A DNA stretch of 64,000 bases from Flagellimonas lutimaris (lineage in GTDB: Bacteria; Bacteroidota; Bacteroidia; Flavobacteriales; Flavobacteriaceae): assembly GCF_003581615.1 (NCBI RefSeq), contig NZ_QXFH01000070.1:496001-560000 (forward strand), read 5' to 3'. Shown piece by piece: positions 18,009-26,464 of the stretch. The translations under genes were made by a program, and so were the position numbers. The notes beneath the pieces are model-generated. The model was not told where the DNA came from. It did no database searches and saw nothing but the letters and a program-made list of their open reading frames with translations. Every line of letters starts with the position of its first letter. Positions within the stretch are counted from its first letter, which is position 1.

Positions 18009-18129
18009 CTTTCAACATCGTAAAACCAGTTATTTAGACTCATTTTAAGCTACTGGGATTTAATTCTTCAGAATTCTATTTTGGGAATTTTAACCGATAT
18101 TACCATTGATTTTAAAGCTATTCTAAACC

Positions 18130-19020
18130 ATGGACATTGCCATTCTTTCCGTAAGCCTTAACGTGTATTCCACAGCTAGGATTGCCGAGGAATTTGAAAA
18201 GGCAGGCCATTATGTGGAACATGTAGACCATACTAAATGCTCCGTTCAATTAGGGGGAGACCGACCCCAAATATTTTTTGGAGCTGATAATATTACCGAT
18301 GAGTTTGATGCTATTGTACCAAGAATTGGCACCAAGGTAACCCGGCATGGAGCGGCCATTGTAAAGCAGTTTGAGATAAACCATGTCTTCAGTACGGCCA
18401 AATCGTTGGGAATTGTTGGGGCACGAAATAAGGTAGCTACCCTGCAACTGATGTCCAAAAAAGGCATACCGGTACCAAAAACTGTTTTCTCCATCAATCC
18501 AAACAATGTGGAAGACCAGATAGAGCTTTTGGGTGGAGCTCCGGTCATCATTAAGCTACAAGAAGGAACACAGGGGAAAGGAGTTATTTTGGCGGAAAGT
18601 AAAAAGTCGGCAAAATCTGTGATAGATACCTTATATAATATGAATACCAGCATTTTGCTGCAAGAGTATATTGAGGAGGCTAATGGAGAGGATCTTAGAA
18701 TCGTGGTAGTTGGCAATAAAATTGTCGCCAGTATGAAGCGGACCAGTGGACTGGACGATTTTAGATCCAACGTACACCGAGGAGCGGAAACCCAAAAGGT
18801 GCAATTAACTCCTCGTGAAAAGTTTATCGCCATTAATGCGACCAAACATTTGGGTTTGGGAGTGGCTGGGGTAGATTTAATCCGTTCTAAAAACGGTCCT
18901 TTATTGATTGAGGTAAATGCATCTCCAGGATTAAAAGGTATTGAAGCTGCGACGGGGGCTAATGTCGCCAAATGCATAGTTCAGTATGTGGAAAAGAATG
19001 GAAGAAGGAGCAGAAAATAG
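18130..19020 (+). CDS. rimK: RimK family ATP-grasp glutamate ligase
   Basis: This 296-residue ATP-grasp enzyme is closest to RimK, which adds glutamates to the C-terminus of ribosomal protein S6. The N-terminal domain (1-90) ends with DAIVPRIGTKVTRHG. The ATP-grasp core has VIIKLQEGTQGKGVILAE near residue 140, QEYIEEANGEDLRIVVVG and LIEVNASPGLKGIE near 258, with the Mg-binding E and N. Length matches RimK. The real acceptor may differ, since the family includes enzymes for other peptides and cofactors. Confidence 0.88.
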   Translation: MDIAILSVSLNVYSTARIAEEFEKAGHYVEHVDHTKCSVQLGGDRPQIFFGADNITDEFDAIVPRIGTKVTRHGAAIVKQFEINHVFSTAKSLGIVGARNKVATLQLMSKKGIPVPKTVFSINPNNVEDQIELLGGAPVIIKLQEGTQGKGVILAESKKSAKSVIDTLYNMNTSILLQEYIEEANGEDLRIVVVGNKIVASMKRTSGLDDFRSNVHRGAETQKVQLTPREKFIAINATKHLGLGVAGVDLIRSKNGPLLIEVNASPGLKGIEAATGANVAKCIVQYVEKNGRRSRK

Positions 19021-19035
19021 TTGGGACTACTTTTG

Positions 19036-19380
19036 TTAGGCGGGCAGGTCTATTTTTTTATCGTTGACTTTGGCCAAGCTCCATTTAATGGCGTCTTCCA
19101 GATTTGAGAATTGCCGTATTTTATTGCGAAAGAACATTCGTTCCAAAACCACGCTTGCCAACCCACTATTGTTATAGGCCACAATGGAATAAAATTCCAA
19201 TTGGTGACGATGTTTATAAAATTTCAACCAATCCGTTGGAACAACAGAGTAATTATGAATGCGATTGCTGATATAAGCAATGGGTTTGTCCCTGCCCAAA
19301 ACCTCGTAAGCTACCCTTATGATTTTTTCGGCAATTGACCAATCAAAAACTTCGCCTTCCTTCATTTCAGAAATCACCAA
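19036..19380 (-). CDS. Conserved-looking hypothetical protein, 5' end doubtful
   Basis: The 114-residue frame (from GTG at 19380; ATG at 19365 is an alternative) is not assigned. Visible segments are FDWSIAEKIIRVAYEVLG, AYISNRIHNYSVVPTDWLKF and FSNLEDAIKWSLAKVN, which resemble small STAS-like cytoplasmic proteins of flavobacteria. Upstream in frame it continues as EFGVFYFFDGL back to a TAA at 19411-19413, and beyond that to an ATG at 19432-19434 (MKRYAAR). So the first codons may have been cut off by a nonsense mutation. It is convergent with rimK. Confidence 0.6.
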   Translation of the reverse strand: MVISEMKEGEVFDWSIAEKIIRVAYEVLGRDKPIAYISNRIHNYSVVPTDWLKFYKHRHQLEFYSIVAYNNSGLASVVLERMFFRNKIRQFSNLEDAIKWSLAKVNDKKIDLPA

Positions 19381-19446
19381 TCCATCAAAAAAATAGAAAA
19401 CTCCAAATTCTTAACGCGCTGCATATCTTTTCATTTTGATGAATCA

Positions 19447-19566
19447 ATGATATCATCAAAAATAAATGCAAGCAGAGGTTATTTTAGCGCTGGTTTTGCC
19501 AAAGCCCCATTCGGATTGGTATATAGGGTTTTTCAATTGATGGCTTATAATCCGGATTTTATTTAG
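19447..19566 (+). CDS. Possible 39-codon ORF in the spacer
   Basis: ATG at 19447 to TAG at 19566 gives 39 residues with the segments NASRGYFSAGFAKAP and FGLVYRVFQLMAYNPDF. The composition looks protein-like, but no family is recognised and no promoter or ribosome site stands out. It could equally be a remnant of a longer gene. Confidence 0.2.
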   Translation: MISSKINASRGYFSAGFAKAPFGLVYRVFQLMAYNPDFI

Positions 19567-19604
19567 GCAAGAGGTATTCCTACACAAACTGTATTATTAA
19601 CTTA

Positions 19605-19994
19605 TTATTTCTCCATATTCTTCAGTTGAATTCCGAGCGCTTTAGTCGAAAGTTGTACCTCAAGAAAAGAGAGAATCAAGGAAATCATTAGGAATACCAA
19701 ACTGATACCAAAAACAACATTGGCCCAAACACGCATTTCCACATAGATCAAAAACATGGTCACGGCAGCCAACAAAAAGCTGATGATCGCAGATGCCTGC
19801 ATATTTTTGATAATGCCAAGACGGGTACGCAATTGATTTATTTGCTGTTTTAAGGGTTGGGCCGAGGTTTCCTCAAATTGTTTGTGCAGTTGCCGAATCA
19901 ATGCAGCAATCGCCAAATACCTAGCATTGTAGGCTAGCATCGTCAAAGAAATAGCAGGAAAAAGAAGAGCGGGAATACTTAGGTTGAGCTGCAT
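19605..19994 (-). CDS. DUF2721 membrane protein
   Basis: This 129-residue protein matches the DUF2721 family by its start LSIPALLFPAISLTMLAYNA, then RYLAIAALIRQLH, a polar coil (about 38-65), and two hydrophobic helices (SAIISFLLAAVTMFLIYV and ANVVFGISLVFLMISLILSF). It should be an inner-membrane protein with three helices. Function is unknown. It is a single gene divergent from pepP. Confidence 0.8.
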   Translation of the reverse strand: MQLNLSIPALLFPAISLTMLAYNARYLAIAALIRQLHKQFEETSAQPLKQQINQLRTRLGIIKNMQASAIISFLLAAVTMFLIYVEMRVWANVVFGISLVFLMISLILSFLEVQLSTKALGIQLKNMEK

Positions 19995-20022
19995 GGTTTT
20001 AATTTGATATTGAAGGTAAGAA

Positions 20023-20054
20023 TTTGTCTTCGGTAACGCAATTGGCTACATTTG
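20023..20054 (+). promoter_or_regulatory. Predicted pepP promoter
   Basis: TTTG (20023-20026), exactly 20 bases, and TACATTTG (20047-20054), 19 bases before the ATG. This is a full match to the Bacteroidota consensus. Confidence 0.7.
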
Positions 20055-20073
20055 AGCAAATCAATAATTAGAT

Positions 20074-21366
20074 ATGAAATACGCTCAAATAGACAGCAAT
20101 CTTTTTGTAAAGAATCGTAAGAAATTCATGGCCCAAATGAGACCCAAAAGTATCGCAGTGTTCAATTCCAACGATATTTATCCCATTGGCGCAGATAGTA
20201 CCTTGCCTTTTGAACAGGACCGTGATATTTTTTACTTGAGTGGAGCAGATCAAGAGGAGACTATTTTATTAATGTTCCCGGATGCCATGGACCCAAAGCA
20301 CAGGGAAATCCTTTTTGTGAGAGAAACCAACGAGCATATTGCAATTTGGGAAGGCGCCAAGCTTACCAAAGAGAAGGCAACAGAGGTATCGGGAATTGAG
20401 AGTGTTTATTGGTTGAGTGATTTTGATAAGATTTTCTTTGACCTCATGACCGAGGCCGACACGATTTATTTTAATACTAATGAACATTACCGCCAAGCTG
20501 TGGAAACTCAAACACGTGAGGATCGTTTCATAGAAAAATGCAAAAAGGAATATCCAGCACATCAATGGGCCAAGAGCAACCCAATTTTGCAAAATATCCG
20601 TGGCGTAAAGGAGTCGGAAGAAATTGAATTAATGCAAACGGCCTGCGATATCACCGAAAAAGGTTTTAGGAGAATTTTGGAGTTTGTAAAGCCTGGTGTT
20701 TGGGAGCACGAGATGGAAGCTGAGTTTTTGCATGAATTTATCCGTAACCGATCCAGAGGTTTTGCGTATAGTCCTATTATTGCAGCAGGTAATAATGCCA
20801 ATGTGCTCCATTATTTGGAAAACAACCAACAAGTGAAGGACGGAGATATGATATTGCTAGATCTTGCCGCTGAGTACGCCAACTATTCCAGTGATATGAC
20901 CCGTACCATTCCTGTTAACGGAAAATTTACAAAAAGACAGAAAGAAGTGTACAGCGCAGTACTTCGTGTAAAGGAAGAAGCTACGAAAATGTTGGTGCCT
21001 GGAACTATTTGGGCGGAATACCACAAAGAGGTCGGAAAACTGATGACTTCAGAGTTGATTGGTTTGGGATTGCTGGACAAAGCGGATGTACAAAACGAAA
21101 ACCCGGATTGGCCAGCGTACAAGAAATACTTCATGCACGGTACCAGTCACCACATTGGATTGAACACCCACGATTACGGGGAATTGAAAAAGCCTATGAA
21201 AGCCAACATGGTATTTACGGTAGAACCCGGTATTTATATTCCAGCAGAAGGAATGGGCATCCGTTTGGAGGATGATGTTGTTATTCAAGAAAAAGGAGAG
21301 CCTTTTAATTTGATGCGTAACATCCCAATCGAGATTGAAGAGATAGAGGAATTGATGCATAAATAG
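20074..21366 (+). CDS. pepP: Xaa-Pro aminopeptidase (M24B)
   Basis: This 430-residue metallopeptidase removes N-terminal residues that precede proline. The N-terminal creatinase-like domain covers residues 1-170. The pita-bread catalytic domain follows, with metal ligands in LLDLAAEYANYSSDMTRT (two Asp), HGTSHHIGLNTHD (His), FTVEPGIYIP (Glu) and GIRLEDDVVI (Glu). All five ligand positions appear intact, so it should be active, probably with two manganese ions. It is followed six bases later by the small membrane gene. Confidence 0.95.
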   Translation: MKYAQIDSNLFVKNRKKFMAQMRPKSIAVFNSNDIYPIGADSTLPFEQDRDIFYLSGADQEETILLMFPDAMDPKHREILFVRETNEHIAIWEGAKLTKEKATEVSGIESVYWLSDFDKIFFDLMTEADTIYFNTNEHYRQAVETQTREDRFIEKCKKEYPAHQWAKSNPILQNIRGVKESEEIELMQTACDITEKGFRRILEFVKPGVWEHEMEAEFLHEFIRNRSRGFAYSPIIAAGNNANVLHYLENNQQVKDGDMILLDLAAEYANYSSDMTRTIPVNGKFTKRQKEVYSAVLRVKEEATKMLVPGTIWAEYHKEVGKLMTSELIGLGLLDKADVQNENPDWPAYKKYFMHGTSHHIGLNTHDYGELKKPMKANMVFTVEPGIYIPAEGMGIRLEDDVVIQEKGEPFNLMRNIPIEIEEIEELMHK

Positions 21367-21371
21367 ACTAA

Positions 21372-21548
21372 ATGAAGCTTTTACTATTATTAGTACAACA
21401 GACCGACATTGAAAAAAAGATGCAGGAAGCTCCCGACAGTGCATACGAAATAGGCGTAGTCATCGGGAGTTATCTCCCTTTTGTGGTATTGGTAGGTATC
21501 GCTTATGCCATCTATCGGTATAATAAGAAAAAACGAGGCTCGGAATAA
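21372..21548 (+). CDS. Small single-pass membrane protein (58 residues)
   Basis: ATG at 21372 to TAA at 21548 encodes 58 residues. The N-terminus is MKLLLLLVQQTDIEKK, the centre is a hydrophobic helix (VVIGSYLPFVVLVGIAYAI, about residues 29-48), and the end is basic (RYNKKKRGSE), so the C-terminus should face the cytoplasm. The gene begins five bases after the pepP stop and is probably cotranscribed. The pattern resembles short conserved flavobacterial membrane peptides, but I know no function. Confidence 0.6.
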   Translation: MKLLLLLVQQTDIEKKMQEAPDSAYEIGVVIGSYLPFVVLVGIAYAIYRYNKKKRGSE

Positions 21549-21620
21549 ATTATTTATAGAAATCAGATTTGACTTTCCGTTATTTAAACCCGAACTTCAG
21601 CTAAGCAGAATCGAAGCGTT

Positions 21621-22253
21621 TTGGAAAACCAGGAGAAACTTTACCAAACTGCATTTGCCTTGGCAATGTTTACCATTATATATAACATAGCCGAAGGACT
21701 TATTTCTACCTATTTGGGTTTTGAAGATGAAAGTTTGGCCCTTTTTGGGTTTGGTACCGATAGTTTTATTGAAGTGATTTCAGGATTGGGTATTGCCCAT
21801 ATGATATTGCGTATTCAAAAGAATCCGGACAGTAATCGAGATAATTTTGAAAGGACCGCACTTCGGATTACAGGAGTGGCCTTTTACCTGTTGGTCGCGG
21901 GATTGGTTGTTTCCAGTGTTTACAATATTTGGACAGGGCACAAACCGTTGACCACTTTTTGGGGAGTCATTATTTCGGCAATATCCATACTCATCATGTG
22001 GATTTTGGTTTGGTGGAAACGAAAAGTAGGTCGTCAACTCAACTCCGCCCCTATTTTGGCGGATGCCAATTGCACGCTGGTCTGTGTATATATGTCAATA
22101 ATTCTATTGGTTAGTAGTGGAGTATATGAGATTTTTAAGATCCCTTATATAGATAGTATAGGTACGTTAGGGTTGGCATATTTTGCATTTTCAGAAGGCA
22201 AAGAATGTTTTGAGAAAGCCCGCACCAATAAACATTGTGGTTGCACAGAATAG
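21621..22253 (+). CDS. Cation-efflux-like (CDF-type) membrane protein
   Basis: This 210-residue protein has about five to six hydrophobic helices. Near the start FALAMFTIIYNIAEGLIS and GFGTDSFIEVISGLGIAHM carry the N/E and D residues placed like those of the cation-binding helices in the cation diffusion facilitator fold; PILADANCTLVCVYMSI holds the second Asp pair. The cytoplasmic metal-binding domain of standard CDF proteins is absent. The start is TTG at 21621 (LENQEKLYQTAF). Metal and direction of transport are not known. Confidence 0.7.
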   Translation: MENQEKLYQTAFALAMFTIIYNIAEGLISTYLGFEDESLALFGFGTDSFIEVISGLGIAHMILRIQKNPDSNRDNFERTALRITGVAFYLLVAGLVVSSVYNIWTGHKPLTTFWGVIISAISILIMWILVWWKRKVGRQLNSAPILADANCTLVCVYMSIILLVSSGVYEIFKIPYIDSIGTLGLAYFAFSEGKECFEKARTNKHCGCTE

Positions 22254-22261
22254 GATTAAAT

Positions 22262-22876
22262 ATGGATCAGGATAGAAAAAATCATTGGGAAACCGTTTAT
22301 AAAACAAAAAATCCAGATGAGGTGAGTTGGACGCAGAATGTTCCACAGACTTCACTGAATTTTATTCATTCTTTTGGATTGGACAAAACTTCCACAATTA
22401 TTGATGTTGGTGGTGGCGACAGCAAACTCGTGGATTTTTTGCTCGATGAAGGATTTGAAAATATTACTGTCCTTGATATTTCGGGCAAGGCCATTGTAAG
22501 AGCTAAAAAAAGATTAGGTGACAAGGCACTAAAAGTTCATTGGATTGAATGTGACATTACTGAATTTGAGCCGAAAGAAGCTTATGATGTTTGGCACGAT
22601 AGGGCTGCATTTCACTTTCTGACATCATCAGACCAGATTGAAAAATACAAAGCCTTGACCATGAAAGCTGTTAAGGGATATATGGTCTTGGGAACTTTCT
22701 CAGAAAATGGGCCAAAAAAATGTAGTGGTCTTGATATCAAACAGTACAATGAAACGCAAATGGAAGCCACGTTCAATGGTTTCGATAAAATCGAATGCAA
22801 GACGCAGGACCATACCACTCCATTTGGAACCACGCAGAATTTCATCTTTTGCAGTTTTAAAAGAAAACTGGATTAA
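22262..22876 (+). CDS. Class I SAM-dependent methyltransferase
   Basis: This 204-residue protein has a Rossmann methyltransferase fold. Motif I is IIDVGGGDSKLVDFLLDEG near residue 45, followed by ITVLDISGKAI (acidic residue for the SAM ribose) and an aromatic/acidic stretch YDVWHDRAAFHFL. The start WETVYKTKNPDEVSWTQ is typical of the family with thiopurine or tellurite-like substrates, though the acceptor is not known. I use ATG at 22262 (MDQDRKNHW). The end overlaps the brnQ stop by four bases on the other strand. Confidence 0.85.
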   Translation: MDQDRKNHWETVYKTKNPDEVSWTQNVPQTSLNFIHSFGLDKTSTIIDVGGGDSKLVDFLLDEGFENITVLDISGKAIVRAKKRLGDKALKVHWIECDITEFEPKEAYDVWHDRAAFHFLTSSDQIEKYKALTMKAVKGYMVLGTFSENGPKKCSGLDIKQYNETQMEATFNGFDKIECKTQDHTTPFGTTQNFIFCSFKRKLD

Positions 22877-24180
22877 TTAGTAGAGAGTATTTCTGCACTG
22901 TTGCTGAGGTTAGAAATGATAAAAGCAATCAATGCTGGAAGAACCCAGCCCATTTGATGTTGGCTCAACGGAATCCAATTAACATAAGGTGAAATAGATT
23001 CCCCAAGCCCAATGCTTCCCAAAAAATCAGGAATGCTAAACAAGATGGTTGTCCACACCACATGTTTAAACACTTTTGGTGAACCCCATTTGTCCGGGAC
23101 GACATTCAGTAAAATTAGAACAATGGTAATGGGATAAATAAACATTAGGGAAGGAACAGCTACGTTAATGATATATCCTACATCAAACTGACCTACCAAT
23201 ACACCAAGCAAGCAACCCAAAAATGCCGTAATTCGATAGGCAAAAATAGAATTGCCGAACCGCCCTTTAATAAAGTCCGAAGTTCCTGTCACGATTCCTA
23301 CTGCAGTAGTAAAACACGCCAAGCTCACCAAAATACTGAGCAACATATTGGCAGTTTGCCCTAAAGTTTTGGTGCTAATACCTCTCAAAAGAGCGGTTCT
23401 GGAAATCTCTGAATCAAAAAACTCACCAAATAAGGAACCCGTTAATATTAGGCCTCCATACACCAAAAACAGGCCTATTCCAGCCCAAAGACCGGCTCTT
23501 CCAATCAATCTCCTTTTTTCTTCAAATGAAGCTGATTTTTCCTTTATGTTGATGGATATAATGATTACGGCTCCAACGACCACGGCCCCAATCGCATCAA
23601 AAGTCTGATAACCCTCTAAAATTCCAGAGCTAAAGGGTTGAACCATTTCAGAGGGCATAAAGTTAAAGTCCAAGGTAAAGACAGCTGTTGCTATCATGAT
23701 TAATAAGATAATAAGGATGCCGGGAGTCAATAACTTTCCTAAAAGGCCCAAAACCTTGGAACGATTAATGGCAAAGACAAATACCAACATAAAATAGATA
23801 AGGCTGGTAAGCAATGATGATGAGTCCCAAAAGGGTTGAATTGCCATTTCATGGGTGACCGATGCGGTTCGAGGTGAGGGTAAGGCTATGGCAATGGCAT
23901 AAATCAAATAGCAGTACACCACACTAAATAATGGGGATACTTTCTTGGCAAAATCGAAGAGGGTTCCCTGTAGTTTGGCATGGGCCATAATTCCCAAAAT
24001 TGGAATAAGGACCCCTGAAATACAAAACCCGAAAGTGACCAACCACCACAAATCACCTGATTTGAAACCTAATAAAGGAGGTAAAACAAGATTTCCCGCC
24101 CCAAAAAAGAGGGAAAAAAGGGCAAAAGCAGTCACCGTTAACGATTTTTTACTGATGGGTTGTTGATAATTTGTTTTCAA
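22873..24180 (-). CDS. brnQ: Branched-chain amino acid transporter (LIVCS family)
   Basis: This 435-residue protein with about 12 hydrophobic helices takes up leucine, isoleucine and valine with sodium or protons. The signature LFSLFFGAGNLVLPP appears near residue 20. GASDFIKGRFG-like GTSDFIKGRFGNSIF and the terminal helices fit BrnQ. The only possible start is TTG at 24180, since a stop lies four codons upstream and no ATG occurs near the N-terminus; such a start may limit expression. It is a single gene. Confidence 0.9.
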   Translation of the reverse strand: MKTNYQQPISKKSLTVTAFALFSLFFGAGNLVLPPLLGFKSGDLWWLVTFGFCISGVLIPILGIMAHAKLQGTLFDFAKKVSPLFSVVYCYLIYAIAIALPSPRTASVTHEMAIQPFWDSSSLLTSLIYFMLVFVFAINRSKVLGLLGKLLTPGILIILLIMIATAVFTLDFNFMPSEMVQPFSSGILEGYQTFDAIGAVVVGAVIIISINIKEKSASFEEKRRLIGRAGLWAGIGLFLVYGGLILTGSLFGEFFDSEISRTALLRGISTKTLGQTANMLLSILVSLACFTTAVGIVTGTSDFIKGRFGNSIFAYRITAFLGCLLGVLVGQFDVGYIINVAVPSLMFIYPITIVLILLNVVPDKWGSPKVFKHVVWTTILFSIPDFLGSIGLGESISPYVNWIPLSQHQMGWVLPALIAFIISNLSNSAEILSTN

Positions 24181-24423
24181 TATGGTATATTACGAAAGCG
24201 TTTTTGAGCGGAAAAAGATATCTTTTTATCGATTTTATGGTATTTCATCGAAAAAAATATTTTATGCGAGCAAGCATGAAATAAAAAGTTATCAACATCC
24301 GTTCCTATAAAAAGATGAACCTTTAAAAATCATTTTATATAACAAAAAATTACAAACCAATTTAAGCATTTTTCGAAGCCCCATTTCGCAAATCATCGCT
24401 TTTCTTCAAACACACACCAGCTT

Positions 24424-24678
24424 ATGAAAACATCTACTACTCAGCATGGCAACAAATTTTCTTCTTTCTTTTGCAGTCTGTTCGGGCACCATTACACGGT
24501 TTCCAAAAAAGTAACGCAGCACATTAAAGAGTACAAATGTGTTCATTGCCAAAAAGAAGTCACCACGGATGTCAGCGGCAAACTTTCCGCATTGACGCCT
24601 CAAATGCAAGAGATAAACAGTACATTGGAAGACATGTACAGAAAACGAAAAAGTAGGGTAGTGCACCAAGTGGCATAG
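24424..24678 (+). CDS. Small protein with a zinc-ribbon-like CxxC
   Basis: This 84-residue protein starts MKTSTTQHGNKF. Its middle reads FFCSLFGHHYTVSKKV and then YKCVHCQKEVTTDVSGKL, so a Cys/His cluster (C, HH, CxxC) could bind one zinc. The C-terminal third is helical and polar (MQEINSTLEDMYRKRK). Position, start and composition look like a real gene, and similar short proteins occur in flavobacteria, but I assign no function. Confidence 0.65.
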   Translation: MKTSTTQHGNKFSSFFCSLFGHHYTVSKKVTQHIKEYKCVHCQKEVTTDVSGKLSALTPQMQEINSTLEDMYRKRKSRVVHQVA

Positions 24679-24798
24679 CCCTTTTTTATTTTTTAAAAGG
24701 CCCAAATCTTATCCCGGAAACTTAAGTAATTGCCTACTGCTAATGGTTGCGTGCCCCAATGCCATGATGTAGGGATGCCCTTGATTTTCGGGATTTTT

Positions 24799-25845
24799 TT
24801 ATTCGCTGAACGAATTCCACCCTTGTGCTGTAATCGGAATTTTGGTCTCTGCCCGTGTAATCAAATGAATACCTTCACTCTTCTCCGTCATATGGCCAAT
24901 TACCGTTAGGTTCGGGTTTCCTTTTATTTTTGTAAAATCAGCTTGATCAATGGTGAATAACAGTTCGTAATCTTCACCGCCGCTCAAGGCGATCATAGTA
25001 CTATCCATTTTAAACTCTTCGGATGCGGAAATTACTGTGGGGTCCAAAGGAATTTTTTCCTCAAAAACATTGCAGCCCACTTCGCTATGCTTGCATAAAT
25101 GCATCACTTCGGAAGAAAGTCCGTCACTGATATCAATCATGGAAGTAGGCTTTACCCCCATTTTTTTTAGTAAATCTATAATATCCTTTCTAGCTTCGGG
25201 CTTTAGCTGTCGTTCCACGATATAGGAATAAGGCTCAAGGTCGGGTTGACTGTTCGGGTTTACCTTAAAGACCTCTTTTTCGCGTTCCAGTACCTGCAGT
25301 CCTAAATAAGCACCACCTAAATCACCGGTTACTACTAATAAGTCGTTGGGCTTGGCGCCTTTTCGGTAAACAATTTCGTTCTCGTCCGCGGCTCCAATGG
25401 CAGTTACGCTAACAATCATTCCTCTGGTGGAGGAAGTGGTATCGCCACCGACCAAATCAACATTGTACAATTTACAAGCCAGGGCAACGCCTTCATAAAA
25501 TTCTTCAAGAGCCTCTAATGGAAACCTATTGGAAATGGCCAAAGAAACCGTGACTTGGGTAGCCATTGCATTCATGGCATAAATGTCAGAAAGATTTACC
25601 ATTACCGATTTGTACCCCAAATGCTTAAGGGGCATGTAGCTTAAATCAAAATGAACTCCTTCCACCAACATATCGGTGGAAAAAATGGTTTTTTTTCCGT
25701 TATAATCCATTACGGCGGCGTCATCCCCAACCCCGATTAGGGAGGATGGTTGATTGAGTTCAAAGTTTTTGGTAAGATGTTCAATTAGGCCAAATTCGCC
25801 CAATTTTTCCAATGAGGTACGTTCTTGATTCTTGTCTTCTAGCAT
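24799..25845 (-). CDS. thiL: Thiamine-monophosphate kinase
   Basis: This 348-residue ThiL phosphorylates thiamine phosphate to the active cofactor thiamine diphosphate. The N-terminal block IGVGDDAAVMDYNGK, the Mg/ATP motif STDMLVEGVHFD, DLVGGDTTSS and ISDGLSSEVMH are all present and in order; GGEDYELLFTI lies near the C-terminus. Length is normal. It is a single gene on the minus strand, divergent from the suf operon. Confidence 0.93.
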   Translation of the reverse strand: MLEDKNQERTSLEKLGEFGLIEHLTKNFELNQPSSLIGVGDDAAVMDYNGKKTIFSTDMLVEGVHFDLSYMPLKHLGYKSVMVNLSDIYAMNAMATQVTVSLAISNRFPLEALEEFYEGVALACKLYNVDLVGGDTTSSTRGMIVSVTAIGAADENEIVYRKGAKPNDLLVVTGDLGGAYLGLQVLEREKEVFKVNPNSQPDLEPYSYIVERQLKPEARKDIIDLLKKMGVKPTSMIDISDGLSSEVMHLCKHSEVGCNVFEEKIPLDPTVISASEEFKMDSTMIALSGGEDYELLFTIDQADFTKIKGNPNLTVIGHMTEKSEGIHLITRAETKIPITAQGWNSFSE

Positions 25846-25987
25846 TTTGCAAAAATAATGAGGATAATCGTAAATTCTGGTGTCGGACGGAACATAAAAT
25901 TTTTTCCGTTGGAATTATGCTAAAAAGAAAAGGAAAACCATGCGATTCCAAGCTAGACAGGCTTTATCGAAAAATCAGACAACTTTT

Positions 25988-26006
25988 CCATAGGAAACAC
26001 CTATGG
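25988..26006. repeat. 19-bp inverted repeat upstream of the suf promoter
   Basis: CCATAGG-AAACA-CCTATGG is a perfect 7-bp inverted repeat with a 5-base centre. It lies about 55 bases upstream of the suf -7 box and could be an operator or a stem-loop. Confidence 0.5.
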
Positions 26007-26058
26007 AATCATTCGTTATATTAATGTTAGTTGCTATGGTAAAACCCTACTTATACTG

Positions 26059-26066
26059 TATATTTG
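26059..26066 (+). promoter_or_regulatory. Predicted -7 box of the suf operon
   Basis: A perfect TATATTTG, 28 bases before the sufA ATG. A TTG occurs 25 bases further upstream, longer than the usual spacing. Confidence 0.5.
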
Positions 26067-26094
26067 TTGGCTATTTAGATTAAATACAAGTAAG

Positions 26095-26424
26095 ATGATT
26101 AAGGTTTCAGAAACAGCAAGGCACAAAGTGGTGTCGCTCATGACCGAAGAAGGTTTTGATGCGACTACGGATTTTGTGCGTGTTGGTGTAAAGAGTGGAG
26201 GGTGCAGCGGATTGTCTTATGAATTGACATTTGATAATTCTGCAACAGATACAGATAAAGTTTTTGAAGACAACAATGTGAGAATCATTGTAGACAAAAA
26301 GAGCTTTTTGTATTTGGTAGGTACCACATTGGAATATTCTGGAGGTTTGAACGGTAAGGGTTTTGTTTTCAACAATCCCAATGCCCAAAGGACCTGCGGA
26401 TGTGGAGAAAGTTTTTCATTATAA
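26095..26424 (+). CDS. sufA: Iron-sulfur cluster carrier protein (HesB/IscA family)
   Basis: This 109-residue A-type carrier accepts and hands on Fe-S clusters. The three conserved cysteines are in GGCSGLSYEL and at the end in RTCGCGESFSL. It is the first gene of a ten-gene suf operon on the plus strand and directly follows the predicted promoter, 40 bases ahead of sufB. SufA is chosen over IscA because of this context. Confidence 0.92.
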   Translation: MIKVSETARHKVVSLMTEEGFDATTDFVRVGVKSGGCSGLSYELTFDNSATDTDKVFEDNNVRIIVDKKSFLYLVGTTLEYSGGLNGKGFVFNNPNAQRTCGCGESFSL

Positions 26425-26464
26425 ATTTTGACATAAAGCCTGTAATTGGCTAACTTAAAGATAT

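Noticed and set aside
21505..21690. 61-codon ORF overlapping the start of the CDF-like gene
   Set aside because: It is out of frame with both the small membrane gene and the CDF-like gene and shows no domain.
24679..24720. Possible terminator after the zinc-ribbon-like gene
   Set aside because: The stem GCCCTTTT/AAAAGGCC has a mismatch and an AT-only core, too weak to call.
25917..26024. Basic 35-codon ORF before the suf operon
   Set aside because: It overlaps the inverted repeat, has no promoter of its own and looks like low-complexity Lys/Arg/His chance coding.
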